DNA from: Leptodactylus fallax
Taxonomy: Eukaryota; Chordata; Amphibia; Anura; Leptodactylidae
Direction of reading: 5' to 3'
DNA length: 64,000 nt
NCBI GenBank assembly: GCA_947044405.1
Contig: CAMRHE010000655.1
Coordinates: forward strand, 372,001 to 436,000
Shown here: one piece after another, positions 29,473-40,812 of the stretch
Layout of the letters: each line of letters begins with the position of its first letter
How positions within the stretch are numbered: position 1 is the stretch's first letter
Notes under the pieces: model-generated
Database searches by the model: none
Told to the model about the DNA's origin: nothing
What the model saw: the letters and a program-made list of their open reading frames with translations, nothing else
Translations under genes and position numbers: made by a program

Positions 29473-30778
29473 AGGGATTGTCCAGTTTCAGACCAATATT
29501 GAGAGACAAATATTATTTGCATAATGAAAAGTTGTACAATTTTCCAATATACTTTCTGTATCAATTCCTCACGGTTTTCTAGATCTCTGCTTGTTGTCAT
29601 TCATTCTGCTTACTTCCAGTGGATAAAGATCAGTCCATGGTCGTGTGATATACAGTCCATGGTCATGTGATGTACAGTCCATGGTCATGTGATGGTCACG
29701 TTCAAATGCAGTTTTCACTCAGTTTACAGAAACTAGTCACAAAACCTAGACTACCAACTACCATGGTAAAAGCTTCTACCAAAGATACCGCACACCTAAA
29801 TCGATGCCAAAACCAGACTCCGGACATCTTCACCAGTTCCCCTAGTGGTGGAGATGGATTTTGCAGATTCCTTCAGCCAGTGTTAGCAACAACTAACAGT
29901 GTACCACAAGTTGGCGCACCACAGGTAGCAGCAGACCCAGAATCTCAGACTACTTACCGCAGGAACGGAGGACCTGGCAGATGATGGAAGAGTTCGTCGA
30001 TACAGGCATCCAGGCATTCCCCCCAGACAAGGACACGGCGACTTCCATTGCTGTGGAGCAGCTGCAAGAATCGCAAGGCTCGGAGCGGCGAGGAAGCAGA
30101 GTGGTCTTCTATCCGGTCAGCAGCAGAGAGGTTCAAACGGGAGTACAAATGGAGTAATCGTTTATCCAGTCGGCAGCAAGATGGCAGCGAGATACAGAGC
30201 ATAAGACAAAGACAGGTCCAGGAGAGGAGCAATAGTCAGAACCCAACAGGCACGTGAGGGCCCAGTCAGCAGACCGGAGCCAAGCAAAACAGCAAAGCCA
30301 GGGGTCAGAAACACAAGAGCCAGGTGCAGAGACTAAACCAAACTAACAGGACAACAACTAATAGCCAGCAACCAGGCTCAAACAGACATGGCCTTTTAAA
30401 GGCCCAGAAACCAACTGGTGAAAAGCCTTAAAGGGGAACATACACCAAATAAGAAAAACATTAGAGGGAAGTTGGTACACTCAGAGCAGCAATCCTCTGA
30501 GGTTCCAGCTCTACTCCTAACAGCGATATACCAGGCAGATGTCTGATTACTGTGCTGTGACTATAACGAGCTGTTCACCTGTGTGTCCATCACATGACCA
30601 TGGACTGTACATCACATGACCATGGACTGAATTTATCCATTGGAAGTAAGCAAAATAAATGACAGCAAGCAGAGATCTAGAAAACTCTGAGGAATTGATA
30701 CAGAAAGTATATTGGAAAATTGTACAACTCTTCATTATACGAACATTTATCAAATAATATTGGTCTGAAACAACCCCT
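29473..30778. mobile_element. Foldback element with ~225-bp inverted arms and a 0.85-kb core
   Basis: Two long inverted arms lie at about 29473-29700 and 30570-30778. Paired words include GTCCAGTTTCAGACCAATAT with ATATTGGTCTGAAAC, and TCTAGATCTCTGCTTG with CAAGCAGAGATCTAGA. CCATGGTCATGTGATG in three tandem copies on the left matches inverted CATCACATGACCATGG copies on the right. TTAA lies at both outer borders (29469-29472 and 30779-30782). The core from 29700 to 30570 is not palindromic; it has two modest overlapping ORFs on opposite strands without family signatures. It may be unrelated cargo or an older LTR fragment that the inverted arms enclosed. Confidence 0.8.
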
Positions 30779-30966
30779 TTAAAGGGGACACGCTCCAAAA
30801 TAGATTCCAATTGGGTGTCTTTCAGACTACCTGTATCTTTTTCCCATATTGCACAAATATTACATTTGAGTTTAGTTGTGATACGTTTCATAATAATGCA
30901 TATAGATAAAAGATAATCCCTTTTAAAACCCTGAGTAAATAGATAGACAGATAGATAAATAGATCC

Positions 30967-30969
30967 AAA

Positions 30970-31000
<31 letters not shown>

Positions 31001-32191
31001 GTCCTTTAATAGTCCCACAGTGGGGAAATTCAGTGTGTTACAGCAGCAAAGATAAGATAAGATAAGCAGATACAAATACAAATACAACATGTACAGGAAT
31101 GTTCCAAGGTGAGAGGCATTACATTGATAGCAGACAGACAGATAGGGCGTAGCAGAGGGGGGGGGGGGGATATAACAGGCAGAGAGATATTTCAGTTCTC
31201 TGTATGTAATGATCTCCGCTTAGGTCGGTGTTGGTTGTACAGCCTAACCGCGGTGGGGAGGAAAGACTTCCGATAGCGCTCCTTCTCACACTTAGGGTGG
31301 AGCAGTCGGTCACTGACAGTACTGCTCAGCGCGATCACAGTCTCATGCATGGGATGGGACTTCTTCTTCTGCATGGAGCTCACCACGGACAGTATCCTTC
31401 TGTCACCCACCACCTGCACTGGGTCCAGTGGGCTCCCCAGGACAGAGCTGGCCCTTCTAATCAGCTTGTCAAGTTTATTTCTGTCCCTGGTTGACATACT
31501 GCTCCCCCAGCAGGCCACTCCAAAGAAGATGGCTGATGCCACTACCGAGTTGAAGAAAGTCCTAAGAAGTGCCCCCCGGATTCCAAAGGCTCTCAGTTTC
31601 CTAAGCAGGTAGAGCCTGCTGTGGCCCTTCCTGTACAGGGCCTCCATGTGATCTGCCCAGTCCAGCTTATTATTAAGGAGCAAACCCAGGTACTTATAGG
31701 TGTTCACAATCTCGATGCCCGTCCCCAGGATGTCCACTGGTTTTGGAGGGCATCTGCCTTTACGGAAGTCCACCACCATCTCCTTGGTCTTCCCCGCGTT
31801 AATCTTCAGGTGGTTCCGGTGGCACCAGTCCACAAAAAACCGGTTCAGTTCTCTGTACTCCTTGTCATCATCGTCTGTGATGAGACCCACTATTGCAGAG
31901 TCGTCAGAATACTTCTGTAGGTAGCAGCTGGATGAGTTGCAACTAAAATCTGCAGTGTACAGTGTGAAGAGGAAAGGGGCGAGAACCGTACCCTGAGGTG
32001 CCCCCCGTATTACAGATCACGGTACCTGACACACAGTCTTGGGCTCTCACGTATTGAGGTCGATTTGTGAGGTAGTCTAGGATCCAGTTGGAGAGGTGGT
32101 GGTCCACTCCAGCAAGGCCCAGCTTGTCTCTCAGTAACCTGGGCTGTATGGTGTTAAAAGCACTGGAGAAATCAAAGAACATTATTCTCAA
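30967..32191 (-). pseudogene. CR1/L2-type LINE, 5'-truncated copy 2, with frameshift
   Basis: On the minus strand this copy starts within the RT domain (FFDFSSAFNTIQPRLLRDKL, whose FDFSSAF carries the first catalytic Asp) and includes LAGVDHHLSNWILDYLTNRP. One extra G in the run near 32005 (six G against five in copy 1) breaks the frame at NTGGTSG. The correct frame resumes with YSDDSAIVGLITDDDDKEYR and continues intact to HTEN at 31192. The 3' UTR includes CACTGTGGGACTATTAAAGG and ends in an ATT tract (30969-31000 on the plus strand as AAT). It is almost identical in protein to the copy at 26021-26860 and extends about 80 codons further 5'. Confidence 0.88.
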
Positions 32192-32404
32192 AAAGAGAGC
32201 AGCACTAGGACCAAACTATAAACATGAGTTCAAATCCCAGGGTCAGTAGCCAATGACCATATAAATGTATCCAAAAAGGTAGGCAGTGCTCCAATAAAGG
32301 TGGAAAAAGGACATGATTAACCCACAAATGCAATATCTTAGTTCATACCGAAGTATGAGGAAGCAGCTGCTTGAGAAAAGAGTTCACCTTTATTAGAGTA
32401 CTTC

Positions 32405-32502
32405 CTACATTTTTTGATAGATAGATAGATAGATAGATAGAACCAAGATATTCTAAACTGACACATAACTAGTATGATAGATATCAGATAGATAGACGGA
32501 TG

Positions 32503-32537
<35 letters not shown>

Positions 32538-32540
32538 GTC
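32405..32540. repeat. GATA tetranucleotide microsatellites
   Basis: Two GATA/TAGA runs, about 32415-32442 and 32502-32536, are separated by an imperfect GATA-rich spacer. They are expected to be length-polymorphic. Confidence 0.9.
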
Positions 32541-33059
32541 ACAATATTCTACAGAAAATTCTATAAAATGTATACCCATAATGCTTAGTTAAGCACAAGA
32601 GAACTGAGATCTAGCCACGTCTGGCCTGTCATTGCTCAGATCTCCAGGTTTTTGTTGAGCGGTAAAGTGCGAACTTGAAGAAAGTTTTCCCATGCTGCAC
32701 CAAATTAGCATTACTAGTGCTAAGATGATAATCTCTCTTGAGAGCAAAGAAGGAACACGGTTTTGCCAAGATATATTGCGGTGAGTCATACAATAAACAT
32801 AAAACTCTTGGATCTGGTCCATAACAAACAGGAACACTTTTACTTTCATATTATTCTTATCCTGCAAGAAATACATAAGATAAGATACTGACTTATAAAG
32901 CAATGATTTGGGATTCTCTGCATAGAGTTTTATGTGTTAACATGGATGTCACATCTAGTCATCACTTCTGATTATCACTGGTGGTCTAGGGGGAAGCTAA
33001 AATGTTTCCTGGTGATACAGGGTTAAATCCTTAGTGAATTAGAGGTAAGTAAGTATATA

Positions 33060-33365
33060 TTGTGTAGGTTAAAAGACAATATCCATGGTGGATGAAAGGT
33101 TATTAAATCTATGGAATAATAGATATCCCTGATAAGAGGTTAATAAATCTATTGTTGATATATGTTATAAATAATATGCCTGGTACATAAGAGGTAATAA
33201 ATCTACTTTTTTGGGGGATAAATAAAATCCTGGGAGGATAAGAGGTTAATAAATCTATGATCTCTGGGTTAAAGTATAATATCCCTGGAGGAAAAGAGGT
33301 TATTGTATCCATCGTCTATGGGTTAATAAATAATATACATGGAGAATAAAAGGTTAATAAATAAT
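33060..33365. repeat. Diverged minisatellite, about 58-bp unit
   Basis: About five units carry the recurring phrase GATAAGAGGTTAATAAATCTAT followed by GGGTTAAAGTATAATATCCCTGG variants (phrases vary between units). Unit length is irregular, roughly 55-60 bp, and similarity between units is only moderate, so the array is old. No coding potential is evident. Confidence 0.7.
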
Positions 33366-36300
33366 GGAGGGGAGGGGGTCTTGTTCAGTATACTCGGCAT
33401 GGAAAACATAATATGCATGCTGACAAAATACCCAAAATCCCAGAAATATGGTACCAGTTATAGCATTAACTCATGGTTTGAAGAAACATCACAAGTAATC
33501 CTTTACCTACGTTCTGACCCGACTTGACCTCAGCCTTGTCTCATCCTTTGTACTGTGGATCGGTCTATGCTCTTCTCATGTTTTGGTGCAACATCTACCT
33601 GGCCCTGCTGATGCCTAATATCCAACCACCCAGTGTCTCCATTTGCCGACCCAGTCTGTATGACAATTGTACTATAAGGGAATTGCCAGGAAAGCAATTC
33701 CCCAGTAGCTGCTGCAGGAACCTGGGAGGAAGGGGAAGGACGGAGACAGTGAGCCCTGAAGCTAACCACTACGAGTCCCTACCTACTTGCCTCAACTACC
33801 CTAATCGGTAGAGGACAACTGGGCAACGGTCCCTTCCTATAAGTGAACACAAAACGCAGACAAGACAAAAAAAACGAGTGATCAAGCTAGCCAAAGGGTT
33901 GGAACCAGACGGGCAACTGGGTACAAAATCAGACTCAGACACATCTCCTGCACCATATCATGCGGAGGAGGATGGCGCAGAAGTCCGAATGGACGCGGAC
34001 ATTACAGGTACCTTCTATTTCCATGACTAACTGCTTGCAAATACAGGCAGAAGAGTATCAGTAGAGGGAACTGGTGGTTGGCGTCCACCAGTCAATTGCC
34101 CATTTTGCCCTGCCTTTAATCCAGCTCTTTGTGTGGCTTTCTGATAGAAGGGAAGAATGCCAAGGTTGAAAATGCGGTCAAAGTTCTATCCTATGAGGGA
34201 AATCCAAAATGCTCATCCTTTCTATCCCCTGACACATATGGATGGAGTCAGGACACCATCATTCTCATTAGATACACCATTCCCACTGAAATCATTGGGT
34301 TGGACAGATCAGGGCTGCTTTATCCATAGGTATAAAGGTGCATCTCCACCAGGCCATATGGTAGTGGTTCCCCTCTCAGCTGTCCCAGATCAAGCGGGAC
34401 AGTACCACTGACCCGGATGGCAGGTAGCAAATTTAACGCTATCTTTGTCCTTATTGGGCCCAATAATACTATAAAATGGCCCTGGGAAACACATTCATCT
34501 TCCTTACTTGGGCTAATATCAGGGATGAATCTTTATGATTCATTATGGGTTTTCAGTGCTTCCATAAAAATAAATAAATAAATGTCTGACTCTTTGGGTA
34601 AGTTGTCCAATAAAAAAAATCAGGTTACCAACCAATATTAGGCTTTGTGTTTTATTGTCAAACTTCATAAATTTCTACCAGAATATCTCTAACCAGAGGA
34701 GCCAAAGCATAATAACTATTAGATCTCGCTCTTGGTGGTGGCTAGATCCACCATGAATTCCCCAATGTGGACTAAAAGGATCTTGCTTGACCCTCACTCC
34801 CATCCTGATCCTTATCCTGAGGACCTGTCATCAATTTGTAGAAAACATCCTCTTCTCCTCTGCCTCTTAAACATTATTCATTTTACGTCCCTGAGTATCC
34901 TTGGGCCCACTAGATAAAATAATTCTGGGTGGCCACTGTCCAACCACCTCTATGTAAGAGATTATAGTGCCCTTCAACTTTGAGCGTCTTATACTAGACT
35001 ATTATTGTGTTAGAGCCTGGGCCCACTGGAGGATCCTCTGGTACTCTGGTGGGCCAGTCTGACATTTGGTGTACTTCCCAGCACATTCTGCTGGGTTGTA
35101 CAGAGAATGTCATCATTCACATGGGTTCCTATCCCCACTGGGGCTCACAATCTAAATTTCAGATTAAACTACCAGCATGTTTTTGTAGAAAATAGAAGTA
35201 CCCAAATGAACCCCCCCACGCACCCACAAATAGAAAGATATTGCAGAGATTATTTGTGAATTAATTTAGTAGACTGGTCCCTATCAAGTAATGGATCCAG
35301 ATCAGGTTCAAATAAGGTGGTCTTTTGCTGGGTTAGAACCAGAACATCCACCGGTGCACCAGTCCAACTTTGCCCTCTAAAGTCCACATGGTTTTCCCTG
35401 AAATGTATCAATGGTTTTGTGAATCAATCATATAATTTTGTTTTCCACCAAAAAAGCATCAATTTAATTGGGAAATAAGGAGACATGTCAACACAACTTC
35501 GACCTTCCCTCTGGTCATCATTCAAGGTCTAAAAAAATGTAAGTCCTCAAAAGAACATCTGGTTCCCGGCAGTAAAATCCTGCACCAGAAACCATTATGT
35601 ATATTGACAAAACTAAACTCTGTTCCCACCAGGTTACTGTCCCACTAATGTGGCCTTGAGGACATCTCAGAAGACATTGGAGAAGCATTCAAATAAATGT
35701 TGAATCTCACTCCAGGAGATTAGACTTCTCCACAAACATCATGTTGATTTAATGGGTTATATATTGTGTGACAGGAGGTAAAGAACCTGGGAAAGATAAA
35801 CAGATAGCTATCTCCTGTCGCCTTTCCCCTCAAATCTGAGGCGTTGTCTGGTTCTGGAGTCCTGGTGAAAGAAACAGGAAAAGATGACTGGTAGATAAAC
35901 ATTGCAAACTGTGATCTTCTCCAAGCTGAGTCAACACCACAATAAAGGAGCACACCTTATAATTTATTTACTTGGGACAACTTGAGGCCAAGAGTTTAGA
36001 AGATCCTACCAAGATATTGTGACGTTATCCATCCGTACATCACCAATACAACCCCTTTAACTAAAAATTCAACCCATGACTTTGGGGATCAGCTTATTAG
36101 GACTCCTGGTGCCTGTGCCCTGTATGCAGAATGCCAGAATGGTGCCAACAAGCCACTCTACCTTAACCATGATACATAGATAGAAGCTAACTAAATTAAT
36201 TTGGTCAAAGAAAGCCTAGATATCCTGTGGGTATGCCATAAACCAGAGACAACACCCAAAGAACAAAATATTTAACTAGATTTTACAGCATATATTATTG

Positions 36301-36459
36301 GGTTTTTATGTAATTTTTCTAGTATGACTAGAGATGGGCAAACTGGCTTGTACCAAGCCAAGTTAAACCCGAATATTTCAAATTATTAGTTTTTTTTATG
36401 AAACTGAACAAATGGAGATTTGTCTTGGGCGAATTAAAATGCCTGCCGCATTATAGATC

Positions 36460-36635
36460 CCCAGGGGAGGTGAAAAAAAACGCAAAAAAAAAACAAAACA
36501 AAAAAACATTCATAATCACCTTCCCTCACCTCTTTTGGGCCTCCTCGTGATGTCACCAAGGAGGAGTAGAGAGCGCCAAAAAGAGGTAAAGGAAGGTGAG
36601 TATGAATATTTTTGTTTTTTTACATCTCCCCTGGG
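36460..36635. repeat. Imperfect hairpin inside the hAT element
   Basis: CCCAGGGGAGGTG at 36460 pairs with the mirrored CATCTCCCCTGGG ending at 36635. ATTCATAATCACCTTCC pairs with GGAAGGTGAGTATGAAT, and ACCTCTTTTGG with CCAAAAAGAGGT. The apex lies around the TGATGTCA word near 36552. It looks like a small palindromic element nested inside the larger one. Confidence 0.85.
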
Positions 36636-36721
36636 CCTCCACCTACCCCAGAGTATAATAATGTCACTTTCACTTTGACATAACTTCAGCTGTGTTTGCC
36701 TTAGAGAGCTACAAATTAGAT

Positions 36722-37330
36722 AGATAGGTTCCTAGGAGCCCTGACAGTGTTCTACACTATGTTTTATAGAAAGTTTCCTAGGAGCCCTGACATTGATCTG
36801 CACTATGTTTTATAGATAGGTTCCTAGGAGCCCTGACAGTGTTATATACTATGTTTTATAGATAGGTTCCTAGAGTAGAACACTGTCAGGGCTCCTAGAA
36901 ACCTATCTATAAATCATAGTGTAGAACACTGTCAGGGCTCCTAGGAACCTATCTATAAAACATAGTGTATAACACTGTCAGGTCTCCTAGGAACCTATCT
37001 ATAAAACATAGTGTAGAACACTGTCAGGGCTCCTAGGAACCTATCTATAAAACATAGTGTAGAACACTGTCAGGGCTCCTAGGAACCTATCTATAAAACA
37101 TAGTGTAGTACACTGTCAGGGCTCTCAGGAACCTATCTATAAAACATAGTGTAGAACACTGTCAGGGCTCCTAGGAACCTATCTATAAAACATAGTGTAG
37201 ATCACTGTCAGGGCTCCTAGGAACCTGTCTATAAAACATAGTGTAGAACACTGTCAGGGCTACCTGTCATACACTATGTATTATAGATAGGATCCTAGGA
37301 GCCCTGACAGTGTTGTATACTATGTTTTAA
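36722..37330. repeat. 46-bp minisatellite with internal inversions
   Basis: The unit includes CCTAGGAGCCCTGACAGTGT followed by CTACACTATGTTTTATAGAT. Three forward units (36722-36870) are followed by about nine units in reverse orientation (36872-37260) and one further forward unit (37265-37327). Reverse units are nearly identical over 46 bp, indicating recent homogenisation. Junctions lie at a CTAG near 36868 and at CTACCTGTCAT near 37261. Confidence 0.92.
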
Positions 37331-37984
37331 GCTAATTTAAGGTGTAGTTTGTAACAAACTTGTTCAGCCCGAAACAAATCTTGGACCTGAGCCATCCGAA
37401 CCTGAATGGAAACAAATCCTGAGAGGTTCGCCCATCTCTAAATATGACCAAGGTATGACGAATTTCAATATGCAGTAATACTGTAGTTTTTATAGGTATT
37501 TATAAGTATTTTTGGATAGAAAATCACAGAATTCAAATTTATTCCCATTCACACAATGCTGACTTTTTTTTTTCTATCAAGTTTTACTGTCATTTTAGAT
37601 AACATTTCTGGATTTTTTTTTCCCCAAAAATTAAAATTGAATCATAATGTTTAGAAAATTTTCATACAAACAAAAACATAGAACAAAATACACAAAAATC
37701 ATGTCATACATGTAATTCTAGCTATGTTGTTGTCTTCCCAACCCTGTGTGGCCAGATCCTTCTCATTTGCACATGTAAACTGTTCCCTCTTACTCATGTG
37801 TATTGGCTGTCTGGACTGGGCAGACGGTCATGTGATTTATGACTCTCACTCATTCTGGGGCAAATCCTTCAAGAGAATTTGCTCTGGTTTTTAAAGAAAC
37901 ATTTTGTTTGGCTGTGGGAAGGTTTTCTGTATCATGTTTGCCACAGTCTGGAGAAAATGTCTCAGCCATCATCCAAATTATTTT

Positions 37985-38225
37985 TTTATTAATTTTTTTG
38001 CTTGCTTATATTCCACAGTGCTTTACAAATATTGTCAACACTGTCCCATATAGGGCTCAAAATCTACATTCCCTATCAGTATGTCTTTGGAGTGTGGGAG
38101 GAAACCGGAGTACCTGGAGGAAACCCACGCAAGCACGGGGAGAACATACAAACTCCTTGCAGATGTTGTCCTTGGCTGGATTCGAACCCAGGACTCCAGC
38201 GCTGCAAGGCTACAGGGCTAACAAC
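37985..38225 (-). mobile_element. tRNA-derived SINE with V-SINE/HE1-like body
   Basis: Read on the minus strand, the 5' end has a tRNA-like head with a perfect RNA polymerase III B box GGTTCGAATCC (plus positions 38178-38188). The conserved body follows with CATGTTCTCCCCG-like words (TATGTTCTCCCCGTGCTTGC, GGTTTCCTCCCACACTCC). The 3' end TTTGTAAAGCACTGTGGAAT resembles the tail of the L2-like repeats in this window, suggesting the partner LINE supplied the reverse transcriptase. Confidence 0.8.
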
Positions 38226-38299
38226 TGAAATGACAGGGACCTTCTGTTAGTGATGTCTGTCCTTGGCTAAAGTACAGAGATATAAGAGGGCTTTGGTTA

Positions 38300-38740
38300 G
38301 GTCAGCTGCATTGATATCACAAGTGGCATGTAAATAGTATTTAGCTGCTGTGACATCACAGTGGTGTATCAGATAGATTACAGTGACATCACAACAACGG
38401 TTTATGTTAGGTAATCTGCCGTGACATCATAAGTATGTTCCTGTCAGAAAAGCTACTTTGACATCACAGGTTAGAATCCGTTAGGTAAACAACTGTTAGG
38501 TGTTGTGACACCACAACTGTGACATCATAGGCAGGTTTCTCTCAAGTAGCCTGCCGTGACCTCACAGGTGTGTTTCATTCAACTACTATGACATCACTAA
38601 TGGATTTCATTGATATCATAACCATGTTTTTGTCCAAAAAGTTTCTGTGACGTCACAAATGGATTTCCATCAGGAAAACAGCATTTTATGAATTAAAGCG
38701 AGATAAACTGCTGTGACATCACAAATGAGTTTCCGTCAGT
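38300..38740. repeat. Tandem array of TGTGACATCACA palindromes (CRE-like)
   Basis: About twelve copies of a TGACATCA-type core, spaced roughly 30-50 bp, are each followed by words such as AATGGATTTCCGTCAG or GGTTTCTGTTAGGTA. One copy near 38646 is an exact cAMP-response element, TGACGTCA. The others differ by one or two bases. The unit is diverged, so the array is old; the palindromic core is better conserved than the spacers. Confidence 0.8.
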
Positions 38741-39188
38741 TAAAGGGGTATTCCATTTGCAACAAGCTACCCCTTACATTTTGCATAGGGGGTTATTTGC
38801 TGATAAGCCCCATCACCAGGGCCCCCACCCGTCAAGAGAACTGGGGTGTTTTGCACCCTAGTTTGAATGGACACGTAGGTCGGAAATGCACACCACCACT
38901 TTATTTCAATGGGAACCATTGGAGATAGCCGAAGTACCGCACTATCTCCCAACTGCTTGGATAAAGCAGTAATGGATATTCTGAAAAGCCAAGATCATCT
39001 TCACCTAGCTATGTATGACCTGTAGTGATGACTCTTGGCCAATGAATATTTGGACATGTCTATGTCTATTTACACACTAGATATGTGATTACTGGAAACA
39101 AGGAAGGAGACAAGCATTTTTTGTGTCTATGGATTATAGACTATGACCCACACCGACCCTTGGTCTCTGAAGTTTAGCATGAGATATA

Positions 39189-40810
39189 CAGTACAGACCA
39201 AAAGTTTGGACACACCTTCTCATTCCAAGAGTTTTCTGTATTTTCATGACTATAAAAATTGTAGATTCACACTGAAGGCATCAAAACTATGAATTAGCAC
39301 ATGTGGAATTATATACTTAACAAAAAAGTGTGAAACAACTGAAAATATGTCTTATATTCTAGGTTCTTCAAAGTAGCCACCTTTTGCTTTGATTACTGCT
39401 TTGCACACTCTTGGCATTCTCTTGATGAGCTTCAAGAGGTAGTCACCTGAAATGGTTTTCACTTCACAGGTGTGCCCTGTCAGGTTTAATAAGTGGGATT
39501 TCTTGCCTTATAAATGGGGTTGGGACCATCAGTTGTGTTGTTCAGAAGTCAGGTGGATACACAGCTGATAGTCCTACTGAATGGAGTGTTAGAATTTGTA
39601 TTATGGCAAGAAAAAAGCAGCTAAGTAAAGAAAAACGAGTGGCCATCATTACTGACTGAAGGTCAGTCAGTCCGAAAAATTGGGAAAACTTTGAAAGTGT
39701 CCCCAAGTGCAGTGGCCAAAACCATCAAGCGCTACAAAGAAACTGGCTCACATGAGGACCGCCCCAGGAAAGGAAGACCAAGAGTCACCTCTGCTGCGGA
39801 GGATAAGTTCATCCGAGTCACCAGCCTCAGAAATCGCAGGTTAACAGCAGCTCAGATTAGAGACCAGTTCAATGCCACACAGAGTTCTAGCAGCAGACAC
39901 ATCTCTACAACAACTGTTAAGAGGAGACTGTGTGCAGCAGGCCTTCATGGTAAAATAGCTGCTAGGAAACCACTGCTAAGGACAGGCAACAAGAAGAAGA
40001 GACTTGTTTGGGCTAAAGAACACAAGGAATGGACATTAGATCTGTGGAAATCTGTGCTTTGGTCTGATGAGTCCAAATTTGAGATCTTTGGTTCCAACCA
40101 CCGTGTCTTTGTGCGACGCAGAAAAGGTGAACGAATGGACTCTACATGCCTGGTTCCCACCATGAAGTTTGTAGGAGGAGGTGTGATGGTGTGGGGGTGC
40201 TTTGCTGGTGACACTGTTGGGGATTTATTCATAATTGAAGAAATACTGAACCAGCATGGTTACCACAGCATCTTGCAGCGGCATGCTATTCCATCCGGTT
40301 TGCATTTAGTTGGACCATCATTTATTTTACAACAGGACAATGACCCCAAACACACCTCCAGACTGTGTAAGGGCTATTTGACCAAGAAGGAGAGTGATGG
40401 GGTGCTACGCCAGATGACCTGGCCTCCACAGTCACCAGACCTGAACCCAATCGAGATGGGTTGGGGTGAGCTGGACCGCAGAGTGAAGGCAAAAGGGCCA
40501 ACAAGTGCAAAGCATCTCTGGGAACTCCTTCAAGACTGTTGGAAGACCATTTCAGGTGACTACCTCTTGAAGCTCATCAAGAGAATGCCAAGAGTGTGCA
40601 AATCAGTAATCAAAGCAAAAGGTGGCTACTTTGAAGAACCTAGAATATAAGACATATTTTCAGTTGTTTCACACTTTTTTGTTAAGTATATAATTCCACA
40701 TGTGTTAATTCATAGTTTTGATGCCTTCAGTGTGAATCTACAATTTTTATAGTCATGAAAATACAGAAAACTCTTGGAATGAGAAGGTGTCCCCAAACTT
40801 TTGGTCTGTA

Positions 40811-40812
<2 letters not shown>
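39189..40812 (+). mobile_element. DD38E (Intruder-type) Tc1/mariner transposon, near-intact
   Basis: The element starts CAGTACAGACCAAAAGTTTG after TA (39187-39188) and ends CAAACTTTTGGTCTGTACT before TA (40813-40814); the expected terminal G is missing on the right. Inverted repeats are unusually long, about 39189-39460 and 40541-40812, and still pair closely, including TTCAAGAGGTAGTCACCTGA with its mirror. One transposase gene lies inside on the plus strand. A TA microsatellite abuts the right end. The spacing of catalytic residues assigns it to the DD38E family, which I recall was described as Intruder in lampreys, fishes and frogs. Confidence 0.93.
39603..40650 (+). pseudogene. DD38E transposase with a single early frameshift
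   Basis: The native start is the ATG at 39603 (MARKKQLSKEKRVAIIT), but that frame meets TGA at 39657-39659. The remaining protein is open from 39658 in another frame (EGQSVRKIGKTLKVSPSAVA) to the stop at 40650, giving 330 codons without further damage. From the internal Met at 39691 the motifs are an AT-hook-like KGRPR (residues 27-31), VLWSDESKFEIFG with Asp126, LQQDNDPKHTS with Asp216 and PDLNPIE with Glu255. Asp216 and Glu255 are separated by 38 residues. One small indel near 39654 therefore separates this copy from an intact gene. Start-codon choice at 39691 would lose the first helix-turn-helix. Confidence 0.93.

Larger units (their letters stand above)
36329..37440. mobile_element. Non-autonomous hAT element containing a hairpin and a minisatellite
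   Basis: The ends are a perfect 11-bp inverted repeat, TAGAGATGGGC and GCCCATCTCTA. They are flanked by 8-bp direct repeats AGTATGAC (36321-36328) and AATATGAC (37441-37448), 7 of 8 identical. Eight-base duplications and a TAGAGATG-type terminus fit the hAT superfamily. Inside, in order, are subterminal sequence, an imperfect hairpin (36460-36635), an inverted 46-bp minisatellite (36722-37330) and a right subterminal region. No transposase is encoded. Confidence 0.85.

Noticed and set aside
29667..30257. Overlapping ORFs in the foldback core
   Set aside because: They lie on opposite strands, have no catalytic or structural motif, and are not supported as genes.
37839..38228. 129-codon plus-strand ORF
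   Set aside because: It is antisense to the tRNA-derived SINE; the apparent protein is a repeat translation.
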